From positions 1 through 64,000 of the forward strand of contig NZ_JABETO010000008.1 in assembly GCF_013055795.1 (NCBI RefSeq): a stretch of 64,000 nucleotides of DNA, written 5' to 3'. Position 1 is the stretch's first letter, and each line of letters starts with the position of its first letter. This document shows, piece after piece, positions 1 through 8,175 of the stretch. The translations under genes and the position numbers were made by a program. Source of the DNA: Streptomyces sp. I05A-00742. GTDB lineage: Bacteria; Actinomycetota; Actinomycetes; Streptomycetales; Streptomycetaceae. Below the pieces are notes generated by a model, which was not told the DNA's origin, ran no database searches, and was given only the letters and a program-made list of their open reading frames with translations.

Positions 1-1
1 C

Positions 2-910
2 CCCGCGGACCTCGCCCCGGCGGCCGCGGCGACGGGCGCCGTCGACCTGCTGCTGCCCGCGTCCGCCCCCGGCCGCGCGGTGCCGGCCGCCCTGCCGTGG
101 CCGGGACCGCCGCCGGAGATCGCCGTCGACCTGCACGGGAACGGGCCGCCGAGCCACCGGCTGCTCTCGGCCCTGCGGCCGGGCCGGTTGCTGGCCTTCG
201 CGCACCCGGACACCCCGGAGGTCGAGGGCCCCGCCTGGCGCCCCGACGAGCACGAGCGCGAACGCTGGTGCCGTCTGCTGCGCTCCTACGGCATCCCGGC
301 CGACGCGGCCGACCTGGCCCTCCCCCGCCCGGCCGGCCCGTCCCCGGCCCCCGGCGCGGTGGTCGTCCACCCGGGCGCGGCCTCCGCGGCCCGCCGCTGG
401 CCGGCCGCGCGGTACGCGGCGGTGGTCCGTGCGCTGCTGGCGGCCGGTCACCGGGTGGTGGTCACGGGCGGTCCCGGGGAGGAGGACCTGGTGGCCGAGG
501 TGGCGAGGGGCGGGGCCGAGCCGCTGGCCGGCGGGCTGGCCTTCCCCGCGCTGTCCGCGCTGGTCGCCGAGGCGCGCGCGGTGCTCAGCGGGGACACGGG
601 CATCGCCCACCTGGCGGTGGCGCACGCGACCCCCAGCGTCACCCTCTTCGGTCCCGTCCCTCCCGCGCTGTGGGGCCCGCCGCCCGCGCCGCGCCACACG
701 GCCCTGTGGCACCCGGGCCCCCCGGGCGACCCGCACGGCCGACGGCCGGATCCCCAGTTGCTGCGCATCGGCGTCGAGGAGGTCGCGGAGGCGCTGGCGG
801 CCCACGCGGAACGAACCGCGCCTCCCGTGGTGGCCGCGCCCCCGGCCAGGCGGCACCCTGAAGGCAACGGGAGAACGCGGGGGACGCGACAGGAAGGCGA
901 ACCGCCATGA
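2..910 (+). CDS. Glycosyltransferase family 9 protein (5' end outside window)
   Basis: The frame is open from the window edge, so the true start lies upstream; only the C-terminal part (about 300 residues) is visible. The second Rossmann half of a GT-B fold of the heptosyltransferase-like family 9 is recognisable: a VVVHPGAAS segment followed by a basic RRWP stretch, a VVTGGPGE strand-turn, and the nucleotide-sugar-binding signature GDTGIAHLAVAHATP. Family members transfer a sugar from an NDP- or ADP-sugar to an envelope glycan; the acceptor in an actinomycete is unknown. The last 35 residues are low-complexity Ala/Pro/Arg. Its stop overlaps the start of the next gene (ATGA), so the two are translationally coupled. 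Confidence 0.85.
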   Translation, partial: PADLAPAAAATGAVDLLLPASAPGRAVPAALPWPGPPPEIAVDLHGNGPPSHRLLSALRPGRLLAFAHPDTPEVEGPAWRPDEHERERWCRLLRSYGIPADAADLALPRPAGPSPAPGAVVVHPGAASAARRWPAARYAAVVRALLAAGHRVVVTGGPGEEDLVAEVARGGAEPLAGGLAFPALSALVAEARAVLSGDTGIAHLAVAHATPSVTLFGPVPPALWGPPPAPRHTALWHPGPPGDPHGRRPDPQLLRIGVEEVAEALAAHAERTAPPVVAAPPARRHPEGNGRTRGTRQEGEPP

Positions 911-1134
911 TTCCCACCAACCCCGACCCGGACCCGGCCCGCACGCCCGGTCTGGAGCCCGGCGGCGGCGTACCGCCGGGCGAGACCCCGCCCGGCGAGG
1001 ACAGCACGGGCGGGGCCGGCCCCCGGGAGACCTACAACCCGACCCGCGGCTGGGCGAAGGGCCCGCTCATCGCGATCGGCACGCTCGTGCTGGTCTTCGT
1101 CGTCACGGTGATCATCTGGGCGGCGCTGATCTGA
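907..1134 (+). CDS. Small single-span membrane protein, DUF6480-like
   Basis: A 75-residue protein with a Pro/Gly/acidic N-terminal half (about residues 1-50) and one strongly hydrophobic C-terminal helix (PLIAIGTLVLVFVVTVIIW), ending directly after the membrane segment. It looks like the small tail-anchored DUF6480 family common in Streptomyces; no function is established. The start codon overlaps the preceding glycosyltransferase stop (ATGA), and AGGAAGG lies about 8 bases upstream, so it has its own ribosome site inside the upstream gene. It may be an operon partner or merely a tightly packed neighbour. Confidence 0.8.
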   Translation: MIPTNPDPDPARTPGLEPGGGVPPGETPPGEDSTGGAGPRETYNPTRGWAKGPLIAIGTLVLVFVVTVIIWAALI

Positions 1135-1340
1135 CGCGCCGGGGCACGGCGCGGCTGCGCCGGTTGTCGTACCGGCGGCCGTGACTGACGTGCGTCACAT
1201 ACGCGTCACATGCGCGCCCGTCGCGGTCCGGGGCGACAGCGACGCGCAGCCTCCGCCACGCCGTCGCGGTGGGTCCGGGCGCCCTGCGGACGGGGCGAAA
1301 CGATTCCGGGACCGTCCCGCGCCCCGGGCCCCCGGAGCGG
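1135..1340. other. Convergent intergenic region with a short direct repeat
   Basis: Between two convergent genes. It contains the direct repeat GCGTCACAT twice (1192-1200 and 1203-1211, 11-base period) within GTGAC/GTCAC inverted motifs. No coding potential or clear terminator stem is seen. Confidence 0.4.
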
Positions 1341-2879
1341 TCAGGCCGCCGTCTGGAAGGCAGGTTCCGGCACGGCGACCGGCGGGGCCGGACGGGTGGA
1401 CGCCGTGCGCTGCCGGCGGCGGGCCAGTGCGCCCGCGGCGATGACGGCCGTGATGACCACACCGCCGATCACGAGCGCACCGCGCTCGCCCGCGCCCTGG
1501 ACGAGCAGGCCCAGCAGCGGCGGGCCGGCGAGGCCCCAGGCGGTGCTGACGCTGCGCCAGACGCCGAGCACACGGCCGCGCATGTGCGGCGGCGGATCGG
1601 TCTGGAGGACGGTGGTGGTCGCGGTGTCGGAGACGGACTCCACGATGGCCATCGGGATGACCATCACCAGCAGCATCATCAGCATCGGGCTCAGGCCCGC
1701 GGCGATCTGGAGCAGCGCCCCGGCGGCGGCGAGCAGCGCGACGAGTCGCACGGTCGGCTTCTGCAGCCGCCCGGCCACCACGGCGCCGACGATGCCGCCC
1801 GCGGCGAGCAGCGCGGAGACCAGTCCGTAGGCCCCGGCGCCGCCGTGCAGCGGGCCGGTGACCAGGGTGGCGAGGGTGAGCTGGTAGTTGCGGCCGAGGA
1901 CGGCGCTGACCGCGGCGATCACGGCGAGGGCGACCAGGGTGCGGCGGCTGAGGAAGAACGCCAGACCACCGCGTCCGGCCGTGGCGCCCTCCTCCCGCGG
2001 GGCGGCCTCGGCCGCCGCCCGGGCGTCCGGGTGGAGGCGCAGGAAGGGGATGACCGCGGTGACGAAGAGGAAGGACACGCCGTTGACGGCGTAGGCGCCC
2101 GCCGTCCCGATGGTGGCGATGCCGACGGCCGCGAGGCCGGTGCCCGCCAGCCGGCCGACGCTGTGCACGACCGAGCCCAGGGCGATCGCCGAGGGCACGT
2201 CCTTCTCGGGGACGAGGTCGTTGCCGAGCAGCGACGTCGCCGGACCGTCGACGGTGGCGATCAGTCCGGTGACCGCGGCGAGGATCATCAGGACGGGCAC
2301 GGTCAGCATGCCGAGGCCCACCAGCGCCGCGGTGGTGAACGCCACCAGCGCCAGCAGGGCCTGGCTCACGGCGGCGGTGAGCTTGCGCGGCAGACGGTCG
2401 ACGACGGCACCGCCGAGCAGGCCGAACAGCAGGCCGGGCGCGGCCTGTACGGACAGCGAGAGGCCGGTCGCGGCGGCGGACCCGGTCAGCTGGAGGACCA
2501 GCAGGTTCTGCACGGTCAGCTGCATCCAGGTGCCGAGGTTCGACACCAGGTTGGCCGCCGACCACCAGCGCATGCTGCGGCCGCGCAGGCAGCGCCACGG
2601 CGACCGGTCGCCCTTGGCGCCCGCCGAGCGGCGGGCGAGCAGGGCGCGGACCGGGCGCACGCGGGGGGCGGGGTCGGTCGTGGTGGCGGCGGCGGGCTGG
2701 GCTGGCGTGGGGCGCAAGGGTCCGGTCCGTGGGGGTAGGGGGCGGCGGGCCGGCACGTTTCGCGCCCCGGGCGTCCGGGCGTCGAGAACCCCGCCGGGCG
2801 GAGTGCGCGGGGCGGGGGCCGGGAGGCCGGCAGCGGCCCGCCGCGGGGGGCGGTGCTCCGGCGTCCCCGACATCGTCAC
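1341..2879 (-). CDS. MFS transporter (EntS-like, 512 aa)
   Basis: A major facilitator exporter with about 12 predicted membrane helices, preceded by an unusually long Pro/Arg-rich cytoplasmic extension of about 100 residues. The first helix begins at MRWWSAANLVSNLGTWMQ, the layout of the MFS_3/enterobactin-exporter-like group, with VDRLPRK in the conserved loop after helix 2 and MRGRVLGVWRS after the central part. I prefer a GTG start at 2879, because GGGGAAG lies 5 bases upstream; an ATG two codons later (2873) is the alternative. Likely role is proton-driven drug or siderophore efflux; the substrate cannot be read from sequence. It converges with the previous gene across about 200 non-coding bases. 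Confidence 0.85.
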   Translation of the reverse strand: MTMSGTPEHRPPRRAAAGLPAPAPRTPPGGVLDARTPGARNVPARRPLPPRTGPLRPTPAQPAAATTTDPAPRVRPVRALLARRSAGAKGDRSPWRCLRGRSMRWWSAANLVSNLGTWMQLTVQNLLVLQLTGSAAATGLSLSVQAAPGLLFGLLGGAVVDRLPRKLTAAVSQALLALVAFTTAALVGLGMLTVPVLMILAAVTGLIATVDGPATSLLGNDLVPEKDVPSAIALGSVVHSVGRLAGTGLAAVGIATIGTAGAYAVNGVSFLFVTAVIPFLRLHPDARAAAEAAPREEGATAGRGGLAFFLSRRTLVALAVIAAVSAVLGRNYQLTLATLVTGPLHGGAGAYGLVSALLAAGGIVGAVVAGRLQKPTVRLVALLAAAGALLQIAAGLSPMLMMLLVMVIPMAIVESVSDTATTTVLQTDPPPHMRGRVLGVWRSVSTAWGLAGPPLLGLLVQGAGERGALVIGGVVITAVIAAGALARRRQRTASTRPAPPVAVPEPAFQTAA

Positions 2880-3002
2880 AAGCGCTTCCCCGCCGGGAGA
2901 AGCGTGAGGGTTGTGCGGTGGGTCACCACGGGTGAAACCGCAGGTGGCGGGCGTGGTCGCGGGGCAGTGGGCCGGGTCACAGTGGGGGTGCCCCGGGCCC
3001 TC

Positions 3003-3216
3003 CCTTTCACCGTTTCTTGCGGGGGCGAGCCCCCGCACCCCCAGAAGCGCGCTGCGCGCTCCCCCAGAGGGGGTACCCCCAGTCCTCAAACGCCGGACGG
3101 GCTATTCAGCCCGTTGGGGGTGCCCCCTCTGGGGGAGTTTGAGGACGCGCGCCGCAGGCACGCTCACCGGGGGTCCGGGACCTCCCCGGGAAACGGCGAA
3201 AGGGCGGGGATGGGGC
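3003..3216. repeat. Streptomyces-type palindromic intergenic repeat, copy 1
   Basis: A non-coding mosaic of inverted repeats. An AAACGG(T/C)GAAAGGG motif occurs at both ends in opposite orientation (about 3003-3016 reversed, 3191-3204 forward). Inside are paired CCCCCAGAGGGGG / CCCCCTCTGGGGG blocks and TCCTCAAACGCCGGACGGGCT followed by AGCCCG and, further on, GTTTGAGGAC. The same flank motif and core recur at 21665-21800. Such elements are widespread in Streptomyces intergenic regions and can fold as strong hairpins, here downstream of the short-chain dehydrogenase operon, where they may end transcription. Confidence 0.75.
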
Positions 3217-3219
3217 CGC

Positions 3220-3315
3220 TCACTCCAGCAACCGGCCCGCCACCCGCAGGGCGTCCGGGCCGGCGCCGGCGGGGACCCAGCGGGACGCGTCGCAGCCGTC
3301 CTCGTCACGGGTCAT
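3220..3315 (-). CDS. Possible 31-residue peptide coupled to the upstream dehydrogenase
   Basis: A 32-codon frame (MTRDEDGCDASRWVPAGAG...) whose ATG overlaps the stop of the upstream short-chain dehydrogenase as ATGA and which stops just before the palindromic repeat. Codon third positions are nearly all G or C, as in real genes here. I recognise no family. It could be a genuine coupled microprotein, or a remnant of a longer gene truncated when the repeat element arrived. Confidence 0.4.
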   Translation of the reverse strand: MTRDEDGCDASRWVPAGAGPDALRVAGRLLE

Positions 3316-4277
3316 GGCTCGGCCCGCTGGTTGTAGCGGCGGGCGGCGCGGTCGTTGAGGACGGTGAGGCGGTCGACGGCGGCGGAGCCGAGCCTGCGGG
3401 CGGCCTGCCGGCCGGGCACGTCGTGCGCGGGTCCGGGGCCGCCGCGCGGCAGCAGCCGGGCGCCGAGGGTGAGGGCGCGGGTGGTGGTGGCGGGGGCGAT
3501 GCCGTGCAGGCGGACGGCGGCCTTGGCGACCGGGGTGAGCACCAGCTCCGGGCGGCGGCGTTCGGCGGCGCGGACGATGGCGCGGGCCGCCCGCTCGGCG
3601 CTCATCGAGAGCAGCGGGAGTCCGGAGGAGACGGCGAACCAGGCGTATTCCCTGGTCGGTTGGCCGCTGAAGCGCGCGGCCGTGTGCGATCCGGTGCGCA
3701 TCAGGCCGGGCAGGACGGTGGTGACGCTGATGCCGTCGGCCGCGAGTTCCGCGCGCAGCCCCTGGGAGAGCCCGGTGAGCGCGAACTTGGCGCCGGCGTA
3801 CGGCAGGAGGTGCGGCGCGGCGACCCGGCCGCCGAGCGAGGCGATGGTGACGATGCGTCCGTCGCCCTGCTCGCGCATGGCCGGAAGGGCGGTCAGGACC
3901 AGTCGCAGCGGCGCGAAGTACATGGTCTCCATGGCGTCGCGGAAGTCCGTCTCGGTCATCGCGGTGACGGGCCCCACCTGGATGTTCCCCGCGTTGTTGA
4001 CGAGGATGTCGATGCCGCCGAACGCGGCCGTCGTCGCGTCGACGAGCCGGCGGGCGGCCGAGGGGCCGGTGACGTCGCAGGCGAGGGCGCGGACCTGGGC
4101 CCCTTCGGCGCGCAGCATGCGCTCGGCGCGGCCCAGTTCCTCCCCGTCGCGGGCGCAGATGAGCACCTTGCAGCCGCGGCGGGCCAGTTCGCGGGCGATC
4201 AGCAGGCCGAGGCCCCGGGAGGCCCCGGTCACCAGCGCGGAACGGCCGTCCAGGCGGTCGTGGGACGGATGCGTCAT
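3312..4277 (-). CDS. Short-chain dehydrogenase/reductase (321 aa)
   Basis: Classical SDR fold: NAD(P)-binding TGASRGLG near residue 18, ACDVTG after strand 3, NNAG near residue 92, catalytic Ser in IVTIASLGG and the YAGAK active-site Tyr/Lys pair. A C-terminal extension of about 70 residues beyond the usual 250 resembles the membrane-associated SDRs whose tails are basic (RAARRYNQRAEP end). It oxidises or reduces an unknown alcohol/ketone substrate. The start is the ATG at 4277, preceded by AGGAG. It overlaps a possible 31-residue gene downstream. Confidence 0.88.
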   Translation of the reverse strand: MTHPSHDRLDGRSALVTGASRGLGLLIARELARRGCKVLICARDGEELGRAERMLRAEGAQVRALACDVTGPSAARRLVDATTAAFGGIDILVNNAGNIQVGPVTAMTETDFRDAMETMYFAPLRLVLTALPAMREQGDGRIVTIASLGGRVAAPHLLPYAGAKFALTGLSQGLRAELAADGISVTTVLPGLMRTGSHTAARFSGQPTREYAWFAVSSGLPLLSMSAERAARAIVRAAERRRPELVLTPVAKAAVRLHGIAPATTTRALTLGARLLPRGGPGPAHDVPGRQAARRLGSAAVDRLTVLNDRAARRYNQRAEP

Positions 4278-4359
4278 GGAACTCTCCTAGCGCTCGCGTC
4301 TCGCACTTCCCTCCAGTTTCTCCCGGGGGCCGCGGTCCCGCCCGGGGGCCGTCGGGCGG

Positions 4360-4890
4360 CTACTCGCCGACGGCCTGCTGCATCCGCACCCGCAGGAAGT
4401 GCAGCAGGTCGGAGCCGGTGAGCGCGGTCAGGGCGGCGGTGGCCAGCCGGGTGGGGCGCGGGGCGAGGACCAGTCCGGCGGCCAGGCCGGTGACGATCCA
4501 CATCCCGGTGCAGAACGGGCAGGTCAGCAGCTCGCCGACCACCTTGCGGCCGCCGCTGCCGCGGACTTCCTCGTCCAGTTCCGCAGGGCCGGTGGTGCCC
4601 CGGAAGCGGGTGAAGGGCGCCCGCAGCGGGCTGGTCACCGGGTCCTTCGCCACCAGCCGGGACAGCCGGTGGGTGGCCCCGGCGCACAGCAGTACGTCCC
4701 AGGGGCCGGGCTCGGGCACCGGGCGGCGGGCGAGGCGGGCGACGCCGGCCAGCGCGGCGATGCCCGCGACGTAGACGCCCATGGCGCCCGCGTAGCCGCC
4801 GACCGGGTGGTCCGCGCCCCCGGTGTAGGCCTCGCGTTCCTCGTCGGCGGCCCGTCGCAGGCGGTCGTGGGCGTCCCCGGGACTCGGCAT
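4360..4890 (-). CDS. DUF1360 family membrane protein (176 aa)
   Basis: Conserved small membrane protein. Residues about 30-60 form the first hydrophobic segment; TCPFCTGMW around residue 120 precedes a second one and carries the CxxC pair typical of DUF1360; THRLSRLVAKDPVTSPLRAP is the conserved cytoplasmic motif. The start at 4890 is chosen because AGGAGG lies 6 bases upstream. Function is unknown; in Bacillus relatives it is linked to spore coat or stress, which is not evidence here. It is co-directional with the short-chain dehydrogenase gene 80 bases downstream. Confidence 0.82.
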   Translation of the reverse strand: MPSPGDAHDRLRRAADEEREAYTGGADHPVGGYAGAMGVYVAGIAALAGVARLARRPVPEPGPWDVLLCAGATHRLSRLVAKDPVTSPLRAPFTRFRGTTGPAELDEEVRGSGGRKVVGELLTCPFCTGMWIVTGLAAGLVLAPRPTRLATAALTALTGSDLLHFLRVRMQQAVGE

Positions 4891-5056
4891 GGCTGCCTCC
4901 TGATCGTCACACGCGTCGGTCGGGTCGGTTCGGGGCCCGTGGCGGGCCCACGGTGGCACGGGGCGGTGGCCCGCGCACGTCGGCCGGTCACGGCCGTTTC
5001 CCGGGCGGGCCCGGGGGTACGCTCCCGGCCCCGCCCCGCCGGAAAGGGTTCTCGCC

Positions 5057-6055
5057 ATGGCCGCGCGCAAACCTCCCGTCCGTCCCGTCGTCTGGCGGCC
5101 GCCCCGGCCGTCCCGGGCGCACCGCGGCCGGGTCCCGCTGCCGCCGGTGCGCCGGCTGCCGCTCGGCGGCACCGGCCCGGAGGACGTCCGCCGGGACGAG
5201 GCCTCGGGCAGGCTGCTGACCGGGGTGGCGGACGGCCGGATCCTCTCCGTGGACCCGGAGGGCGGCCCGGTGCGGACGCTCGCCCGCACCGGGGGCCGCC
5301 CGCTCGGTCTGTGCCCGCTCCCCGACGGGCGTCTGCTGGTGTGCGACGCGGAGCGGGGCCTGCTGCGCCTCGACCCGGGGTCGGGACGGACGGAGACCCT
5401 GCTGGGCGCGGACGGCGGTCCGCTGCGGGTGTGCAGCAACGCGGTCGCCGCGCCGGACGGCTGTGTGTACGTCAGTGACGCGAGCGCCCGGTTCCCGCTG
5501 GAGCACTGGATGGGCGACCTGCTGGAGCACTCCGGCACCGGACGGCTGCTCCGGTACGAGCCGGGGGCCGCGCGGCCCGAAGTGGTGCTGGACGGGCTCC
5601 AGTTCGCCAACGGCGTGGCCCTGGCGCCGGACGGGTCCTTCGTCGTGGTGGCCGAGACGGGGGCGTACCGGCTGACCCGCGTGTGGCTCACGGGCCCGCG
5701 GGCGGGCCACCGCGATGTGTTCGCCGACGCCCTCCCCGGCTTCCCCGACAATCTGTCCACCGGCCCGGGGGGACTGATCTGGGTGGCCCTGGCCGGCCCC
5801 CGCGAGCCCGCGCTGGACCTGCTGCACCGGGCGCCCCCGGTGTTCCGGCGCGCCCTGTGGTCGCTGCCGTCGGCGCTGATTCCTGGGCCGCGGCCGACGG
5901 CCTGGGTGATGGCGCTGGACGCCGCGGGACGGGTGGTCCACGACCTCCGGCGGCCGGGGCGCGGGTACCGGATGGTGACCAGCGTGTGCGAGCACGCGGG
6001 GCGGCTGTACCTGGGGAGCCTGGTGGAGTCGGCGGTGGGGGTGGTGAGGGTGTGA
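5057..6055 (+). CDS. SMP-30/gluconolactonase/strictosidine-synthase-like beta-propeller
   Basis: A 332-residue protein with the repeating blades of a six-bladed propeller: LLTGVADGRILSVDP, LLVCDAERGLLRLDP, GCVYVSDASARFPLEHWMGD, FANGVALAPDGSFVVVAETG and FPDNLSTGPGGLIWVALAG. The YVSDAS and FANGVALAPDG stretches are characteristic of strictosidine-synthase-like (adipocyte plasma membrane-associated protein type) members, which act as calcium-dependent esterases or lactonases. No signal peptide is evident, so the protein is probably cytoplasmic; the substrate is unknown. Start chosen at the ATG with AAAGGG about 9 bases upstream. Confidence 0.8.
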   Translation: MAARKPPVRPVVWRPPRPSRAHRGRVPLPPVRRLPLGGTGPEDVRRDEASGRLLTGVADGRILSVDPEGGPVRTLARTGGRPLGLCPLPDGRLLVCDAERGLLRLDPGSGRTETLLGADGGPLRVCSNAVAAPDGCVYVSDASARFPLEHWMGDLLEHSGTGRLLRYEPGAARPEVVLDGLQFANGVALAPDGSFVVVAETGAYRLTRVWLTGPRAGHRDVFADALPGFPDNLSTGPGGLIWVALAGPREPALDLLHRAPPVFRRALWSLPSALIPGPRPTAWVMALDAAGRVVHDLRRPGRGYRMVTSVCEHAGRLYLGSLVESAVGVVRV

Positions 6056-6093
6056 CCGCCCCTCCCCGGGAGGGGCCTCCCCGGGAGGGGCGG
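6056..6093. terminator. Bidirectional terminator hairpin
   Basis: An 11-bp perfect stem, CCGCCCCTCCC (6056-6066) with GGGAGGGGCGG (6083-6093), around a 16-base loop that can itself pair. It fills the gap between two convergent genes and has no U-tract, as is usual for Streptomyces terminators. Confidence 0.7.
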
Positions 6094-6096
6094 GGA

Positions 6097-6420
6097 TCAG
6101 CGTCCGAGCGCCCGCTTGAGTTCGTCCTTGGTCATGTGCGACCGCCCGTCGACGTTCTTCTTCTTCGCCTCTTCGTACAGCTGGTCCCTGGTCGGGCCCT
6201 TGGCCCCCGTGTGCGACCGCTGGCCGCCGCGCTTCGAGGACGACATGTCGCGCAGCGATGTCCGGCTGGCCGTCTTCGACTCGCCGGCGCGGGCCCGCTC
6301 CTTGTTGACGGTGCGGCTCGCGATCTCCTTGGCGCGCTTCTCGCTCGCGCCCCGTGCCTCGGCGCTGTCCTTGATGTGCTCGTACTGCCGCTCGCGCTTG
6401 GGGCTGGATCCTGCGGGCAT
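6097..6420 (-). CDS. Small basic Rho_N-domain protein (107 aa)
   Basis: A very basic, Lys/Arg/Ser-rich protein. Its last 40 residues (TRDQLYEEAKKKNVDGRSHMTKDELKRALGR region) match the Rho termination factor N-terminal (SAP-like) helix-extended-helix fold, suggesting nucleic-acid binding. The N-terminal half (KRERQYEHIKDSAEARG, EIASRTVNKERARAG) is the part usually annotated as plasmid-stabilisation-like in Streptomyces. GGAGAGG lies 4 bases before the ATG. Probably a small stress- or chromosome-associated protein; no enzymatic motif. Confidence 0.78.
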   Translation of the reverse strand: MPAGSSPKRERQYEHIKDSAEARGASEKRAKEIASRTVNKERARAGESKTASRTSLRDMSSSKRGGQRSHTGAKGPTRDQLYEEAKKKNVDGRSHMTKDELKRALGR

Positions 6421-6529
6421 GGTGCCTCTCCTTCGCTTCCGTCGCTCGTGCCCCCCTCGGCTCGCCTGCCCTCACCGTGCCACGCCATGCGGGACCCCGC
6501 CGGGGGAAGGGGACCGACCGGGGGCCCGC

Positions 6530-7036
6530 TCACTTCCGGGTGCGGTAGCGGTACAACGCCCAGGCGGGCAGGGCGAACCAGCACAGGACGAACCACACGA
6601 CGAGCCCGGCGACCACCCACGGCACCACCGGGCTCCGCAGGGCGACGCGCAGGATGAGCAGCAGGGCCGAGGTGACGGTGGCCAGGAGCAGCACGAGGCC
6701 GACGACGGTCAGCCGGGACACCCAGATGACGGTCTCGGGCTTCAGCCGCCGTCCGGTGACGATCCGGTGGAAGGAGACCGGGCCGATCAGGGACCCGGTG
6801 GTGGCCGCCCCGAGGACGACGGTGATGACGTAGATGGTGCGGTCCGCGGAGTCCAGGGTGGCGAAGCGCGGGGTGAAGACCACGGTCAGCAGGAAGCCGA
6901 AGAGGATCTGTACGCCCGTCTGCGCGACGCGCACCTCCTGCAGGAGCTCGTTCCAGCGCCGGTCCGCGCGTTCCTCCGGGGACTCGTCGCGGCCCCCGCT
7001 CCGCGCACGGGCGTCGCGCTCTCCGGGCGTGGGCAT
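6530..7036 (-). CDS. DUF6328 family four-helix membrane protein (168 aa)
   Basis: After a charged N-terminus with WNELLQEVRVAQTGVQILFGFLL-type sequence (residues about 28-50, split here) come four hydrophobic helices, ending in a basic tail (LYRYRTRK). The pattern of an RVAQTGVQ amphipathic lead followed by FTPRF and DRTIYV matches the DUF6328 family of actinobacterial membrane proteins. Start at 7036 with GAGGAGG about 7 bases upstream. Function unknown. It lies among other small proteins of the stress-responsive type. Confidence 0.78.
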   Translation of the reverse strand: MPTPGERDARARSGGRDESPEERADRRWNELLQEVRVAQTGVQILFGFLLTVVFTPRFATLDSADRTIYVITVVLGAATTGSLIGPVSFHRIVTGRRLKPETVIWVSRLTVVGLVLLLATVTSALLLILRVALRSPVVPWVVAGLVVWFVLCWFALPAWALYRYRTRK

Positions 7037-7245
7037 GGGGCGTCCTCCTCTGGCCACGGGCGGGTACCCGCGCGCCCTCCCGGTATGCACGCCCCGGGGC
7101 GGCGCCCGTTCCGCTCCGGGTGCCCCGGCAGCCCCCGCACTCCGGTGTTCCGGACGCGACCGATCAGGACAAAACGGATCGGACGGAGGACACTGGAGGT
7201 GCACAGGCCGCCCCAGTGGCGGGCGACCGACAGGAGGTGATCACT

Positions 7246-7401
7246 GTGGTGCCGCTGCTCCTGGTCCTGATCCTCGCGATCGTTCTCTTCGGCGCGGGCT
7301 TCGCGGTGAAGATTTTGTGGTGGATCGCGCTGGCCGTGCTGGTCATCTGGCTGCTCGGCTTCCTCGTCCGCTCCGGCGGAGGCCGGTGGTACCGCTGGTA
7401 G
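7246..7401 (+). CDS. 51-residue hydrophobic membrane protein
   Basis: Two back-to-back hydrophobic segments (LLLVLILAIVLFGAGFAVK and WWIALAVLVIWLLGFLV) and a short basic tail SGGGRWYRW. This is a well-known tiny Streptomyces membrane protein, commonly annotated only as hydrophobic protein and resembling the YqaE/Pmp3-like stress peptides in size, though not clearly homologous. Start is GTG 7246, because AGGAGG sits 8 bases upstream; a second GTG follows immediately. Function unknown. Confidence 0.8.
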   Translation: MVPLLLVLILAIVLFGAGFAVKILWWIALAVLVIWLLGFLVRSGGGRWYRW

Positions 7402-7491
7402 CGCGGGCCCGCGTCCGGGGTGCCCGGACGCGGGTCACCGGAGGCGGGCGGTGAACGACCGGAGTACGTCCGGCCGTCGGGCCGCGTGCGG

Positions 7492-8175
7492 TCAGCCGCG
7501 CTCCAGACGGGCGAACGGACTGTCGTCGAGCCCCGCCAGCAGCGCCGCCGGATCGCGGTAGACGGCGACCGCCCCCGCCTCCTCCAGTTCGGCGCGGCCG
7601 ATGCCGCCCGACAGCAGCGCGACGCAGTCCACTCCCGCCCGGCGGGCCGCGCGGACGTCCCACACGGTGTCGCCCACGAACAGGGCCCGTCCGGGCTCGG
7701 TCCCGGCCTGCTCCAGGGCCTGGCACACCGGGTCCGGGGCGGGTTTGCTCGCCTCGACGTCGTCGGCGCTGGTGGCGGCCAGGATGGCGTCGTCCGCCCC
7801 GATCGCCCGCCGCAGCGCGGCCAGTTCGGAGCCCTGGGCCGAGGTGGCGAGAACGACGCGCCAGCCGCGCCCGGCCAGGGCGCGCAGCAGGTCCGCGGCG
7901 CCCTCGGCCACCGGCAGACGGTCGAACCAGGTCGCGTAGAGGGTTTTGTGCGCGGCGCCGATGGCCTCGTCGGCGTCCCGGTCGCGGTCCTCGCCCAGCA
8001 GCCGGTCCAGGAGACGGACCGAGCCCATTCCCACCGTGTGGTGGATGTCGGTCATCGCGACCCGGTGCCCCGCTTGGTGCAGCGCCTCCCACCAGCTCAC
8101 GGTGTGCAGGTAGTTGGTGTCGACGAGGGTGCCGTCGACGTCGAGGACGGCCGCGAGCGGCCGGTCGCGGGTCAT
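7492..8175 (-). CDS. HAD-family hydrolase/phosphatase (227 aa)
   Basis: Haloacid dehalogenase superfamily, subfamily I: motif I VLDVDGTLVDT at residue 9, a helical cap (residues about 20-90), motif II LATSAQ, motif III Lys in EASKPAPDP and motif IV FVGDTVWDV. The first Asp is the nucleophile for phosphoester hydrolysis. Its ATG overlaps the stop of the upstream alcohol dehydrogenase (ATGA), so they form an operon; the phosphatase may act on a sugar phosphate linked to the dehydrogenase, but this is inference. Confidence 0.88.
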   Translation of the reverse strand: MTRDRPLAAVLDVDGTLVDTNYLHTVSWWEALHQAGHRVAMTDIHHTVGMGSVRLLDRLLGEDRDRDADEAIGAAHKTLYATWFDRLPVAEGAADLLRALAGRGWRVVLATSAQGSELAALRRAIGADDAILAATSADDVEASKPAPDPVCQALEQAGTEPGRALFVGDTVWDVRAARRAGVDCVALLSGGIGRAELEEAGAVAVYRDPAALLAGLDDSPFARLERG

